From positions 6,785,706 through 6,849,705 of the forward strand of contig OU342820.1 of NCBI GenBank assembly GCA_910591455.2: a DNA stretch of 64,000 nt, in the 5' to 3' direction. The notes below the pieces were generated by a model that saw nothing but the letters and a program-made list of their open reading frames with translations, searched no databases and was not told the DNA's origin. The stretch is from Pholis gunnellus. Lineage: Eukaryota; Chordata; Actinopteri; Perciformes; Pholidae. Below, piece after piece: positions 1 through 11,930 of the stretch (its first letter is position 1; the number at the start of each line of letters is the position of its first letter). Both the position numbers and the translations under genes were made by a program.

Positions 1-239
1 ACCCTCTGCAGCTTTAAATAGCTCTGCTCTCATCCTTGAGGAAATGTCTTTTGAAGTGTGTTGTCGGCTGGAGAGCTTGTCTCTGGAGTTTACAAACTCG
101 GGATCGGACCTCAGATGGAAGCGATACTGCTCTCACGTCGGCCCTGTCACGTATGTGTTCAGTCATGCCTTCGCAACGTGACCTGGTTCAGTGGCGTCTC
201 TTCACTTGTCTGTCTGTCTGTCTTTCTCTTTCTTTGCAG

Positions 240-368
240 GATACATATTTGCTCTGGGGCCGCTGGTCTTTGTCAGTGTGTTTGATGTGTGGCTGGCCAA
301 GTTCACCACCAGGCAGGCTTACATCGTCAACCTCGTGTCAGTGGGAGTGGTGGCCTTTGGATGTACAG
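240..368 (+). CDS. slc29a4: slc29a4 window exon 1 (TM3-TM4)
   Basis: The acceptor TTTGCAG ends at 239 and the donor GT is at 369. The exon enters in phase 1 (its first two bases finish a Gly codon) and leaves in phase 1. It encodes GYIFALGPLVFVSVFDVWLA and then a second hydrophobic stretch ending AFGCT, matching human PMAT TM3-TM4. Bases 1-239 upstream look intronic. Confidence 0.93.
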
Positions 369-2431
369 GTATCTATCTGTCTGTCTGTCCATCTCTCCAT
401 ACAATAGATATACGGTATATATGCAGTACAGGGCATTCCTTAATGCTGCAGTCAATATTTCATATCGACAATGGGTCAGATGTGTAATGAAAAACAACAA
501 CAACAGGGAGTTATGACTCTGCTGTTCCTCAAAGATCCACATTTTAGCAACTCTCAGCTCATTATTTGAGTTTTCCAGGATGCAGCTTTACTGCTTTCTT
601 TGACTCTTGCATCTCAACTTGTTTTTTCGGCCACAGCAGGCAACTGTCTCTCAGCTAACAAGCTGTAGAAACTGTGCTCTACCGGCCCAGCACCAAACAA
701 ACAGCTGACAGACAAAGTTAGCGACCAGCTGGTGAACATAGTGGAGCATTTAGCAGCGAAAGATCCACATATTTCCCCCAGGAGTTGAGTTGAGACAAAC
801 CTGAGGTAAAAGGAGAGTGAATATTGGACTTAAATTTGTCAGGTGGACGGTTCTTCACAACAGATTTAAATCTCTCATTCGTCCAAGCAAATTGCACGTG
901 TTTTGACACTTCAAAAGAGTAAGTACAATTGTCTACAATTGTCATAATAACCACTTGCACATGGCTTGCTGATCAAATCTGATGAGATGATTCTGTTAGT
1001 CGTACGTGTATATCCCATAAATATCTATGACATGGTGCTACACACTGTGTGGAGATACAGTTTGTGAACTACCGCATGTTTTGTCATCGTTTTCTTTTGG
1101 CGATGTCATTTTGTGGCTCATTTTCTGTTCACTGTATGTGACTTCACATAAAGAAGTTGCATTTTGTTGTTTACAGTTCATGTAACACATTGCTACACTG
1201 TATACATAAAAATGTTTAATGTCATAAAAAAGTCATTTTCCTGTGTTCTACAGTAAAGACTTTTCCTTGTAAACGTTGACCTGATGTTGAAATGTGATTC
1301 TAAAAAGCTCAGAGCGACACACGACAGCATTCAGCTCAACAAAACGTCTTGTTCAGTACAGTCAGCAGTCAGTGTCAACAAAGAGTAGAACTAAACAGAG
1401 ACTCATATATAAGGTATGGGTTGACTGCCATAGTGAAAAAAACTTCTCAACATTATGATCACGATGACTTTTCATTTGAACTAGGTCTTGAAGCATGAAT
1501 GTATTGTTCTGGGTGAGTTGCCTTTTGCAGACAAACAATGCAGTTGTGTTGTCCCATGAAACAGTTTAGAGAATGTTAAGACTTAAGTCTTTTTTTAATA
1601 GCTAAAGTTCAAGTGTTCATGATATTCTAAAGTCCACCTCCTGTTTTTCATGTAGAGAGTAATAAAAAACGGTGGTGCTCACTCAGAGCTGTCAAATGAA
1701 CAAGCGGCAGTAGAGGTTTCAGTTCTCAGCTGCTGCTAAGGACCCTGATGCACGGAGCCCGTTTCCTTTGAGCGGCTGTAAGTGTGATCACAGAGCCTTT
1801 CAGCCAACAGTAGAAAGACTTTAATTAGCGGAGGTGCGGAGGTCAGAGTGGCTTCTCCCTCGAGTGGTGGGTAAACGTTCAGGAAGTTGTGTCTCTAAAT
1901 GAATTGCGTTGTTTCAATGTTGACTGTTTGCACTGATAAACACTTCCTCATCCCTCCCCAGTGCAGCAGTCTAGTTTCTATGGTTACATGGGGATGCTGC
2001 CCAAGAGGTACACACAGGGGGTGATGACTGGAGAGAGTAAGTACACTCACGCACATCCATATCCCTGCTATCAGCTCCCTCGCCCCCATTCCTTTTTCTT
2101 TCCTTTGGCTACTTCTCCCCTTGTTCCTTCCAGGTACAGCAGGTGTGATCATCTCCCTGTCGCGCATCTTCACCAAGCTGCTGATCCCCGACGAGAGGAG
2201 GAACACGCTCATCTTCTTCCTCGTCTCCATCAGCATGGAGATGCTCTGCTTCCTGCTTCACCTGCTGGTCCGCCGCTCTCAGTTTGTCCGCTACTACACC
2301 AACCACGCCCAAGGCAAAGGTCCGGTCAAGGGACACGACCCACACGACAACGGGACAGGGTACCGAGTTCACCACGATGTCACCGCAGAGGAAGTAAGAT
2401 TTGTAAGTTTGTGGACAGATTATCGGCTCTA

Positions 2432-2508
<77 letters not shown>

Positions 2509-3442
2509 CATGCTGTGAATGTATCATGTTAGTAGCATTGTGTTGGTCCACTGGTCTGTCAGCTTATCTCTCATTTAATAGAGCCGTGAAATAGTGCCGA
2601 GACATTCACCATTCCTCCAACTGACTCTGGTGACTTCTCCTCTAGCACCACCACGAGGCTCACATTTGTGTTATTTAGTGAAACAGCTTAACATTAGATG
2701 ACATTTTCTTATTAAAGTTTAGTCTACACGATTCATTCATTTAATGCTTCGTAAATGTTGCAACAGCAAGACGTTAGGCCTCTAAACTGTGGTCCCATGT
2801 CCTCGTCGATTTCTGTGAGGAGTGTGTGTGTGTCGCTTCTTCATTGGGAGCGTGCACACAGGGATGGAGGGCTGTGTGGGTTTTAAAATGCAGTATCATT
2901 TATTTAAGCTGTGCTGGGCTGCTCTTCGGCTGCCACTCAGAGAGAGAAATATTGAGAGAGAAAGAGAAAGGGATAGAAAGTGGTGATGCGGAAAAAAAGA
3001 TGAGGAAAGATGCAATTTTAGAGCGAAAGGGAGAGGCTGAGGCCTCTTGCGAACAGAAAGAAAAGGAGAGTCACGACACTGAGAGGAAAAAGGTTGGAGG
3101 AGAAAACTGTTGAGGCAAAGAGATGAGACACTCGGGGGGAAACACAACTGAGAAAAAGACAAAATATGAGTGAAAAATGAAAGAAGAGGTAGGTACATCC
3201 ACTTAGTATTCATGCTTGAAGCAGCACTTTGTACCCTGAAGACATGGAGCTGATATTCCTCATCACACTGTGTGCGTGTGTGTGTGTGCGTGTGTGTGTG
3301 TGTGCGTGTGTGTGTGTGTGTGCGTGTGTGTGTGTGTGTTCAGAGCCTTCAAAGGAAGACACATCACCTCAGGCTGTCATCTTTTCATGTGTGCGTGTTT
3401 TTCCTCCATTATGCGCAATACCAGTGTGTGAGGGACGCACCC

Positions 3443-3520
<78 letters not shown>

Positions 3521-3652
3521 CTGCATCTGGGGGCTGATTCAGGCAGCAGCTCTTTGTTCTGGTTGCCTGGGGATACTGAGCGCTCTATGCTAAGGTATAA
3601 TCAAGAAGAGTGGTGCCTTCTGGCCCACAAGTCCCTCCAATCAACTAATGGA

Positions 3653-3712
<60 letters not shown>

Positions 3713-3808
3713 CGGGCCTGTGTGATGTGCATATGAAAACATGTGTGTTTATTAAAAAGCATGACTAGAAGGATGTGCTTACATGTTTGGATAAAGAGGA
3801 AATATGTG

Positions 3809-3845
<37 letters not shown>

Positions 3846-6800
3846 TGGGGCTTATTTGCAGTCCAATCTGTAGTTTCTCCATTATCATTACGTCAACCTG
3901 CAGCCACTCACAGTGATCATCTCTAATACTCGCTGCCATAAAAAGCTGATGTCATGCAGCCAGGAGACCAGTCTTAATGAAAGAAAACCTTAATATTAAG
4001 TCAACTAAACCACTGCAAAAGAATATGTTTATTTACGGTGTGATGGCTACCTCTAGTGTTTTCTTAATGAACTGTTGACGCCTCGACTTTGAGGACATTT
4101 GCCGAGTAATTTGATAATTGATCATTAAAGGGGTCATATGTTTTCTGTTTCAGTTTGGAGTTGAATTGAATAAACGGTCTGTGTGTGTCTCTCTTCAGGG
4201 AAATGGTGGGACAGCACCGACGCCTTCAGAGGAAGTCATTGAGGACTTTGAGGGTGGGACTTATGTGCGATTCGATGCCCCGAAGGCCAAGATAAGGAGG
4301 AGCTGGCCTGGTGTCCGCGGTACGCTCTCTTTTAATCCCGTGTACTCGCTGCTCAATTACCCTCTGGCTCCAATAGATGGACTTGAAATTTAAATGCATT
4401 CATGGGAAGAGGAGAATATTCGTAGAGGATTAAACTGTTCAAGTGAGAGCTTTTAAATATCACCCTGTGTGTCTGTGTGTCTCCTCTATGCAGACATGAT
4501 CTTGCATCGCTACGTGGTGTCCCGTGTGATCTGGGCCTACATGCTGTCTATAGCGGTGACCTACAGCATCACATTGTGTCTGTTTCCCGGGCTGGAGTCA
4601 GAAATACGAAACGACACCTTAGGAGAGTGGCTGCCCATCCTCATCATGGCCACCTTCAACATGTCGGACTTTGTTGGCAAGGTGATGCATCAGAGAAAAC
4701 ATTTAAATATTATGTCACACACATATCTCACACGATGTCAAGGCCATTTTCATTCTGAAATGTTATCTTTCTAGAAAATATCACTTACTTTTTTAATTGT
4801 GACTGGTGACATAAAATAATTAGTAGTTTCCCCAAACGTCAACCTCACCAGAGCTTTAATCAGCCGGAACAACTGAAAACACCTTTGTCGGTGTGCAGCG
4901 CCTTTCAAAAAAGACTTTATGGATTAATTCTGTTTCATTCCAATCACATTTTAACTATAGCTACATAAAATATTAAAATTGGGAAAAAAAGCTATTTTTA
5001 ATGAAAGTTTAGAGGGTGTTTTTATTTATCTGAGTGTTTGACAAGTCAGCTGTAAGAGAAAGTTAGAGAGATTTTTATTTGACAGCTAATAACTGTAGAA
5101 CATCATGTGTTGGGTTCAGTTTTATTATTAATTTAATTTATTTTTCAAAGAGCAGCTATAATCGATATCTACTAAATAACAATGGATCATATGGAAATAG
5201 ACACATTAAATAATCAATACAAAGACACCATACTTGATGTGATTAATGAGGATGAAATATTGATGACATCAGGTGGCCTTCTCATAAACAGAGTTTAATG
5301 AGCAAAGACTTTCAGTAAGAGGACACTGTGTCTTTGCAGTTAATGAATCAAACTGTAAAATATCAAGTATAAATAATCCCCAGGGAGAAATATGCCCTTG
5401 TCCAAAAATACACTTGATTGACTGCGATACCAGCATTCATAATTTATTTCTGTAACCTCATCATTTATGTTCTAAAATTCACATAGCTCTTGACGATCCC
5501 TATGATTTCACACCTCTTGAGATTCTGGGATTTAATTGTAGGCTTCCATCAGGCTTCTCTGCACAACAGTAGCAGGAAAGAGACAGAGGCACACTGCTAC
5601 ACTGGAATTGACCTTGTGAAAAGGAGTCGCTCCATTTATTAAACCTGAGAGAAAGAATGGGAAAAAGTCTGGTTTATTTTGGGATAATTGCACTTAGCTC
5701 AAAGGCTTTATTCAAATATTCAGAAATGAAACCTTATCTGATGTCCTTAAGTCATCATTTTAACTTTGAAAGTGAAAGTTGTTCTGATTGTACGCTTTGA
5801 CTTGGTCTTCGCAGCAAATTTAGCATTTTGTTGAAATTGGGGAGTAAAAGATAAGGCGGGCGAAGATAAATTATATCGAAAGTGGGAGAGGAAAATTAAG
5901 GAAGCTTAGAGGTAAAAAGATAAAACTCATGATAAGAAAGAGAGAAAGAATAGAGTAGAAAAAACGGAGTTACTTATTGTGCTCTCTTGAAAGTGCAATA
6001 AGCAGCTAGTCAACCAATGGCTAAGAGAGCTTCTACAGAACAGGGACTAATAGTCACCTATCATTTTTAACTTTAAGTTCAATAAAGCAGACTTTGACCC
6101 CCAGCATCAGTGAAACATTTCCCTGCTCTGTCCTCAGATCCTTGCGGCGCTGCCGTACGACTGGTCCGGAGGCCGCCTGCTCTTCTTCTCCTGCCTGAGG
6201 GTGGTCTTCATCCCTCTGTTTGTCATGTGCGTGTACCCGGCCAACGCGCCCACCCTGTCCCACCCCGCCTGGCCCTGTCTCTTCTCCCTCCTCATGGGAG
6301 TCACCAACGGCTACTTCGGGTCTGTGCCGATGATCCAGGCTGCGGGCAAAGTGCCGCCCGAACAGAGGGAGTTGGCAGGTGAGTTAAACTCCTTAATGGG
6401 TAAATAATTGTGTGTAAAGATGCGTAGTTTGTAAAGGTTGGCACTGTGATGTTGATTTTTATTCTTCTTTCAGTCTAATGTCAGAGAGAAACAGCTCCAA
6501 AAATAAAACATCTCTAAAACAACTCTAAATGGATTAGTTGATCGACAGAAAAGTAGTCATTCAAGTAATTTATCAAACAAAAATAGCTTTCAGAGGTTCC
6601 AGCTTTTCAAATGTGACTCTTTGCTGCTTCCCTCTGCAAACTGAGTATCTTTGTGTTTTGGACTGTTGGGCGGACAAACAAAGCTATTGTACAAAGCTAT
6701 TGTCCGTACAGGAGGAAAGCCGACCAGAACCTCTAAAGCTCTCTAATCAACACAATACATCTTGTTGCTTTAGTCTGTTCAATAGTGTAAAAACGACAAG

Positions 6801-7772
6801 TTGTGGTTTTTCTATTTCTTGGCTGAGAAATAGTCTCTTCATGGAGAAAATAACAAGTAGTCTCGCATAAAACCTCCCTTTAAAACCACAACACACAGTT
6901 AGCACACACTTCAGTTTTGTACAGATTAAAGAAACAAGATATAATGTATTCATTAGTGAACTGTGCTAAAGTGCTAGTAGGTAGATTGTTACTTTATGCT
7001 AAGCTAAGCTAATTGGCTGCTGGCTGCAGCTTATTATTTAGCATACAGAGAGTGATATCAATCATCTCGTATAACCCTCAAATAGAAAGCAAATTAGCGT
7101 ATTTTCCAAAATGTCAAGTTTCTAATTAACAACCATTAGTTTAGTATGCACTGAAGTAGCATGCTAACACGCTAAACTAAGATAATGCACATTATACCTG
7201 CTAAACATCAGCATGTTGTTGTCAGTACATTAGCATTTGGTTAAAAAGCAGAGCTGCTAACGTGGCTGTAGACTTTTAGTCTTGATTACTGGCTTATATG
7301 TCGATAACTTGACTTCTTTACAGGGCTTGTATAAAGGAAATACAGTAGGCCATGAATATGCGATATACATTTACAATTCCTCCTTAGTATTGTGGAGGTT
7401 GGTTTATGGCATTTTGCCGGTAGCCGCTGTTGACTTCTTGCTTCTTAATAGTACATTTTGTTTGGACACCCTCTGGCGTTTCAGAGAATAATGCAACGAA
7501 CAGCAAGTTCAGCATAAACACTCTTGTGCATCCTCATACAGTAGCTCGTGCTCCATCTGCGGAGGCTTACGCTACGGTGCCAAGGGCGGTAATAAACAAA
7601 GCTTCCCTCTCTCTGTGTCCCTCCAGGGAACACCATGACGGTCTCCTATATGACCGGCCTGATGGTGGGCTCCGCCGTGGCCTACGCAGCTTACAGCTTC
7701 GCTGCCCCACGACCAGGAACACACGTCAACGCACTCAACATGCACACACACGTCAACGCTACTGGGTACTGA
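240..7772 (+). CDS. slc29a4: slc29a4 (PMAT/ENT4), 3' seven coding exons, partial at 5' end
   Basis: Equilibrative nucleoside transporter family member 4, the plasma membrane monoamine transporter, which in mammals carries serotonin, dopamine and other organic cations across the plasma membrane. Spliced exons are 240-368, 1962-2036, 2134-2402, 4199-4319, 4494-4681, 6138-6378 and 7627-7772. All have GT-AG borders and compatible phases, and they give 388 residues plus stop; human PMAT is about 530, so roughly the first 140 residues lie upstream. Hydrophobic segments fit TM3 to TM11 of the eleven-helix fold. The motif MTGES keeps the glutamate that corresponds, from memory, to human E206, a cation-selectivity residue. 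FPGLESEIR, GEWLPILIM and SNGYFGSVPM-type motifs (here TNGYFGSVPM) are close to human PMAT and unlike ENT1-3. The C-terminus has an NAT sequon, as human has NGS. The gene converges on tnrc18, as in human. The family call is firm; the missing 5' exons cannot be judged. Confidence 0.95.
369..1961 (+). other. slc29a4 intron, unremarkable
   Basis: Intron between window exons 1 and 2, 1.6 kb. It is AT-rich unique-looking sequence. No coding homology or strong repeat was recognised, and the short ORFs look like chance. Confidence 0.8.
1962..2036 (+). CDS. slc29a4: slc29a4 window exon 2 (loop into TM5)
   Basis: A 75-nt exon with acceptor CCCCAG at 1961 and donor GTAAGT at 2037. It encodes QQSSFYGYMGMLPKRYTQG followed by VMTGE. 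The Glu in MTGE aligns with the PMAT cation-selectivity glutamate (E206 in human, recalled numbering). ENT1-type paralogues have Gln or Gly here, so this residue supports the PMAT call. Confidence 0.95.
2134..2402 (+). CDS. slc29a4: slc29a4 window exon 3 (TM5-TM6 and start of central loop)
   Basis: Acceptor TTCCAG ends at 2133; donor GTAAGT at 2403. It encodes STAGVIISLSRIFTKLLIPDE, a long hydrophobic helix (TM6) and a charged cytoplasmic loop containing YRVHHDV, which is shared with human PMAT. The exon leaves in phase 0. A TG microsatellite begins about 30 bp after the donor. Confidence 0.95.
2403..4198 (+). other. slc29a4 intron dominated by TG/CG dinucleotide arrays
   Basis: A 1.8-kb intron. 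It holds a nearly pure TG array at 2434-2505 and further TG arrays, partly interrupted by CG, at about 3269-3340, 3449-3514, 3655-3707 and 3812-3844. A purine-rich stretch (GAGA/GAAA) lies near 2938-3180. Reading frames through the arrays (Val-Cys polymers) are not genes. Confidence 0.85.
4199..4319 (+). CDS. slc29a4: slc29a4 window exon 4 (central intracellular loop)
   Basis: Acceptor CTTCAG ends at 4198; donor GT at 4320. It encodes the acidic loop PSEEVIEDFEGG, then YVRFDAPKAKIRRSWPGVR, which matches the human loop pattern (YMRFDVPRPRVQRSWP). It enters in phase 0 and leaves in phase 1. Confidence 0.94.
4494..4681 (+). CDS. slc29a4: slc29a4 window exon 5 (TM7-TM8)
   Basis: Acceptor ATGCAG ends at 4493; donor GTGATG at 4682. 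It encodes HRYVVSRVIWAYMLSIAVTY, then CLFPGLESEIR, GEWLPILIM and FNMSDFVGK. Almost every residue is shared with human PMAT. It leaves in phase 0. Confidence 0.95.
4682..6137 (+). other. slc29a4 intron, AT-rich, no recognised feature
   Basis: A 1.46-kb AT-rich intron between window exons 5 and 6. No repeat family or coding homology was recognised. Confidence 0.75.
6138..6378 (+). CDS. slc29a4: slc29a4 window exon 6 (TM9-TM10)
   Basis: Acceptor CCTCAG ends at 6137; donor GTGAGT at 6379. It encodes ILAALPYDWSGGRLLFFSC, LRVVFIPLFVMCVYP, HPAWPCLFSLLMGVTNGYFG and the loop before ELAG. It enters in phase 0 and leaves in phase 1. It is more GC-rich than its flanking introns. Confidence 0.95.
6640..7125. 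mobile_element. Degraded copy of a fish MITE-like inverted-repeat element
   Basis: It lies inside the last slc29a4 intron. It contains GCTAAGCTAAGCTAATTGGC, a GAGAGTGATATCAATC-like segment and AAAATGTCAAG near its right edge. The same ordered motifs occur at 10113-10610 and 21799-22120. The ends are diverged, so the borders are approximate. The class is inferred from recurrence and structure, not from a database. Confidence 0.6.
7145..7275. repeat. Fragment of a fish interspersed repeat (GCTAAACATCAGCATGTTG type)
   Basis: The text around 7150-7270 (AGCATGCTAACACGCTAAAC, then CTAAACATCAGCATGTTG, then TTAGCATTTGG) resembles a repeat that is very common in percomorph genomes. The identification is from memory; the borders are approximate. 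Confidence 0.45.
7627..7772 (+). CDS. slc29a4: slc29a4 terminal coding exon (TM11, C-terminus, stop)
   Basis: Acceptor CCTCCAG ends at 7626. It encodes GNTMTVSYMTGLMVGSAVAY (TM11) and a short tail that repeats THVNA (THVNALNMHTHVNA) and ends TGY before TGA at 7770-7772. The NAT sequon lies in the tail. The tail DNA is CA-rich and continuous with a CA-rich start of the 3' UTR, so it has probably varied by slippage. Confidence 0.94.
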
Positions 7773-10112
7773 ATGTCCGCACACAATAAAACACACTCAC
7801 GGATGTAAACACACATACATGCACACACACACCCGCAGCCATTTACAAACACAAGATCCTGGCCAGGAGGAGCAGCGTAGACTGGTGGACACGAGTCCAG
7901 CTGCGGAGGACGAAAAGACATCTGTAAAGAACTCTGTAAAGGTTCATGTTCATACTCTGAGAGATGTATTCTCCTTTGTCCAGATCATGCTTCAATGTGG
8001 CTCACTGGATAAAGAAAGTGGAATAAGATACAAAAAAATGGAGGAAATTATGTTAAACTGTAAAAAACGTAGCCCATTTCTCCACTTTGTCATTCTCCAG
8101 CCTGATGGTCCACTGACCATCAAATGTCACGGCTGTCTCTGCTGTGATGAACTTTTCCCGGGAGGTGAAGAACAGGAGCTGGACATCTGTCAACAGAAGC
8201 CCCCAGAGTGTCTCACAGTGAAGTTATCGTCTGCATGTGTGTGCTAACAGACTGGCTGACATTTGTACCGTGTAAAGTCAAGTGGTTGTTCGCTGCAGGG
8301 GACGAAGGGTTCACAGTTTTCGAGGAGACCATGTGTCACAGGTCACATAGGACACATTTCACATTGTTGATATTCAGAGTAGAGGGATGATGCCACTGAG
8401 GATTTTTCTGGACCAGTTGGTTCAGCTGTATTATAATCCCTGACAACCTCTGACTGCACCATTTAAAAACTACAACAAGAGCAGCTTATAGGCCCAATTT
8501 AATTCACAGTGAAACAGAAGCTCCTGTAGTGTGACATATTTGTGAGTATAATGGAATATGTGGAATTATCACATCTGATTGGATATGTTTAAATACACTT
8601 GAGTTCAAGAGTCATCAAGAATATTCTAATCATTTATAGGAAGAGCAAAGATTTGATATACAATTCTCCAAAATGATATTTTTCACATGTACAGTATTTA
8701 GCGCAGAAGAAGTGATAACTGTTGACATTGCAACACAGAAATAGAACTTGTAAAAAAGTTTGTTTTTTATTTTACTGTGCCTTATAAGGAATTACAGTTT
8801 TCTAATTAATGACCTACACGATACTGTCAAAACTTGATTTTCTCTGAGTTGTGAAGTTATTTCAATTATAAAAATCCTTTTTGTCAACAGTAGACGCATC
8901 AACTGGACTTTATCTCAATTGACTTCCCCCACCAACAATGCACTGAGATCATCCCAGTCCGTCTGGTTTGTCTCCACTCAGCTGGTTTATAGAATCTGAA
9001 TTACAGAAGTGTCAGTTGTGTTTATTTTCAATGATGAAGAACATTATTCTTATCGGCCTTATAAAGTATATCTGAAAAAAAAAAGAATAATGTAAACACT
9101 ATATGGAGTTATTATGATTATGTGCATTAGCAGCTGCTGTTCTCTGTTCTGTTTATTTACAATAATGCTAAAAGAAAAAGAGTTTCCGTCTGTTTCATTT
9201 GGGTTCCACATCACTTCTCGTACCCTCTGATGGACGGAAAGAGAACAAAATGTTGGTATAAATGTACCAGGTGAGGTAGCATGATGATAGCTGTGTCTTG
9301 CAGTTGTGGTTTTGAAAAAATGGTTTGTGTCCCCTCTCTGTCCATATGAACGGTGTCTGTGTGTAACATCTATGTAATGATGTGGGATATTTTGGGGAAA
9401 ACATATATGTGCCAAAAAGTCTGCCTGTTTCTGATCAGTGTTAGGACTTGAGAAAAGAGAGAATGTAATTCTGTGAACAGTTTAACAGGATGAAAGTTGT
9501 AAATATATAGAATGAAATGCACTCATTCCGTTTAAGAGCTCTTATTTTTTCATACAAAAGCTGCTAGAAAAGATCAGATTCATATCTTTTGATGCTTTAA
9601 TTAGTAGAGCCGATCTGGAGAACACCCGTTTCCTTTATTTGTTCAGCCCCCCAGCTTCTTCCCCTGCGTATCCTGGTGGATTTGATTCATATTTCATGAT
9701 AAGAGGATCTCTGCAGAGTTCAGACTTTATACATTATGAAGAAAACCTCAGTGTCGAAAGTCATGAAGCGCACTACATTATGTAGGTGACGGCTTAAATG
9801 GAGCCTAATGTCAGAACTGTTTGAAGAATGGTAGGGTGCCATTTGGGAGCTAACCTCATTACTGTATGTATGTCCCGCTGTGCTGACGGTGTCACATTGC
9901 CCGAGGCCTCTCTCCTCACAGAGCTGTTCGGTTTGAAGGTGTTTTTAGTTATTTTTGGTCAGATGTGTCGTTAAAGGACATGAAAAGTCTCTTTCCTTCT
10001 CTGTCTCTCTCTGGCAGAAACCTTGGGGACATTCCAGAGAAGGGCGATCCCACGTTTCAAAGAGTTGCATGTTGCATGTTAAACCCATATTTCTTTCAAC
10101 CCTTTGAGCTAA

Positions 10113-10610
10113 TTTAAAGGAAAAGTTTGACATTTTAGGAAACAGACTTATTCACTTTTTTTGAGGAGTTAGATGAGACGATTGATACCACTCTCTACTG
10201 TACTACAGCCAGCAGCCTGTTAGCTTGGTTTATCATTAAGACACTGCAAAAAAAAAAGCCTGGCACCATCCAAAGGTAACAAAATCCACCGACATGTTGT
10301 AGAAAATGACAATTCAACATTTTACTCTTGTTGCCTTCAGCACATAACACAGGGCATAAGAAAGTAAAACGGCAAATTGTCGTTTTTACTCTTTGGCGAT
10401 TAGTGCCTATGAGTTAGATAATTAAGTAGATTTTGTTACCTTTGAACAGAGCCAGGCTACCTGTTTCCCCCATGTTTACACTCTTTACGCTAAGCTAAGC
10501 TAACCGGCTATACTGGCTCCAGCTTGTACCGATATGAGAGTGGTATCACTCTCTGTAAGAAAGCGAATAAGCGTATGTGTCCCGAAATGACAAACCATTC
10601 CTTCAAGATT
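10113..10610. mobile_element. MITE-like element with long imperfect terminal inverted repeats
   Basis: The left arm starts near AAAGGAAAAGTTTGACATTT and continues ATGAGACGATTGATACCACT. The right arm, read on the minus strand, gives AAGGAATGGTTTGTCATTTC and GAGTGATACCACTCTCA. The arms are about 100-120 bp and are inverted copies of each other around a unique centre. CTAAGCTAAGCTAACCGGC sits at the inner edge of the right arm. There is no coding capacity, so it would be non-autonomous. Confidence 0.7.
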
Positions 10611-11906
10611 AATAAATGGACGATTATTTTATTGGCTTTTGCTTAATGACATTTTTTTTAATCTAAAATTAGTAAATTAGTAAGATATTCTAAGTAAGTT
10701 ATCTTATAAAACAAGTTCAAGTTTTTTCTCTTAAATCAGCAACATGGTGATCTGCCAGTGAAATTAATGACACTTTGATCTGACACTTCAGAATCTTAAT
10801 AATTAACTACTCTAAGAAAGACTGTATGCTCACTCAGTTTTTTTATTATCTGTCATTTCAGAACATATGGCGTAGGCTGTGGCTCTTACTGTCCGCGTGT
10901 TGAAATATCTTTGAGGAGACACTGAACCCCAAGTAGCTCTCAGAGCCCACTGCTCCTAAATACTTAAATGCAGAGGTCAAATTAGGTATGTACCTGTATG
11001 CATATGATGATTGTTTTAATTAATATCTAACATATTTTTGACATTTGCTGACACTTTTGTCCAGACTGACTTAGTTTAACAGTAGAATAAGGGTTAGGTT
11101 CAGCCGACCACAGGGAGACAAAGTCACTGTGACAAGAAAGAAGTGTGGATATGAAAGGAAGAGGCAGACAGAATATGTGGATAGCATTTAGAGTAAACTA
11201 GCAGAAAGGTAAAGATACTCATGATGGGATGAAGGTTACTCCACTTCTGGGGACGACATTCAATCTCCAGCTGCAAACAAACACAAAAAAACCTTTTAAT
11301 CCTGCATTTGACCTCATCCTCAAGGTCTAATATCTGTCAGCTGTAATGTGACTTCCTATTGTATTATATTTGTCATTTTCCTCCCAACTGACGGCGAAGA
11401 ATTTATTTAGAAACCACGTCATGCTGAACATGTGACTGCACACTGTGAAACACCAGGGTGGTGTAAATACAGACATTATGTTGTATATATATATATCTAC
11501 TGTAACATAAGATATTTTGCAGATGATATTTGTGAAACAGAATAGTTTAATAGTGCTTAGTCTGGATCACTATTAAACTATTAAAATTCAGCCTTATTTG
11601 TGCAGTGTCTAATTTAGACTTTTGCTAAATATGAGCATGTTAACAGAATGATTCATGAACAGACCTGCCTTGTTTCAGGAGTAGGAGGACGGTTATCTGT
11701 CGATTCCTGACGCTATTTATCCGTAACAAATTCTACTCATTGCTTAATCAAAAATGTGACCACTATCTTCAAGAACTTGCTAATTTATCAGAGTAGGTGC
11801 AAAATTCCCCAATCATGTGAACTGATTTTTTTTTTTTATGTCATAGGATTTCAGTTTCCCAACAGTCTTTTTGTGCCCATGCAGCATTGTGCCATTGTCA
11901 GAGCTT

Positions 11907-11912
11907 AATAAA
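11907..11912 (+). terminator. Candidate polyadenylation signal of slc29a4
   Basis: AATAAA followed within 10-30 nt by a GT-rich stretch (GTTGTTTACATCTGTGTCTG). It is the best plus-strand match to a poly(A) signal with a downstream GU element between the stop codon and the minisatellite. There is no transcript evidence. Confidence 0.45.
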
Positions 11913-11930
11913 GTTGTTTACATCTGTGTC

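Larger units (their letters stand above)
7773..11930 (+). other. Probable slc29a4 3' UTR and downstream sequence
   Basis: Non-coding sequence after the stop codon, opening CA-rich. An AATAAA at 7785 lies only 13 nt after the stop and is probably not the main site. AATAAA at 11907-11912, followed at once by a GT-rich stretch, is the best polyadenylation candidate and would give a UTR of about 4.1 kb. A MITE-like element lies at 10113-10610. No conserved ORF was seen. Confidence 0.45.

Noticed and set aside
36..239. Coding exon in the first 239 bases.
   Set aside because: The ORFs have no PMAT similarity and the region ends in a clean polypyrimidine-AG acceptor, so it is intron.
1961..2518. 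A 185-residue plus-strand ORF starting at the slc29a4 exon.
   Set aside because: It joins exon, intron, exon in a wrong frame and runs into a TG repeat. The true exons here are 1962-2036 and 2134-2402.
240..7772. Assignment of the plus-strand gene to slc29a1, a2 or a3.
   Set aside because: MTGES with Glu, FPGLESEIR and the YVRFDAP loop follow PMAT; ENT1-3 differ at these sites.
7785..7790. AATAAA as the slc29a4 poly(A) site.
   Set aside because: Only 13 nt after the stop and lying in CA-rich sequence without a clear GT-rich element; possible but unlikely as the main site.
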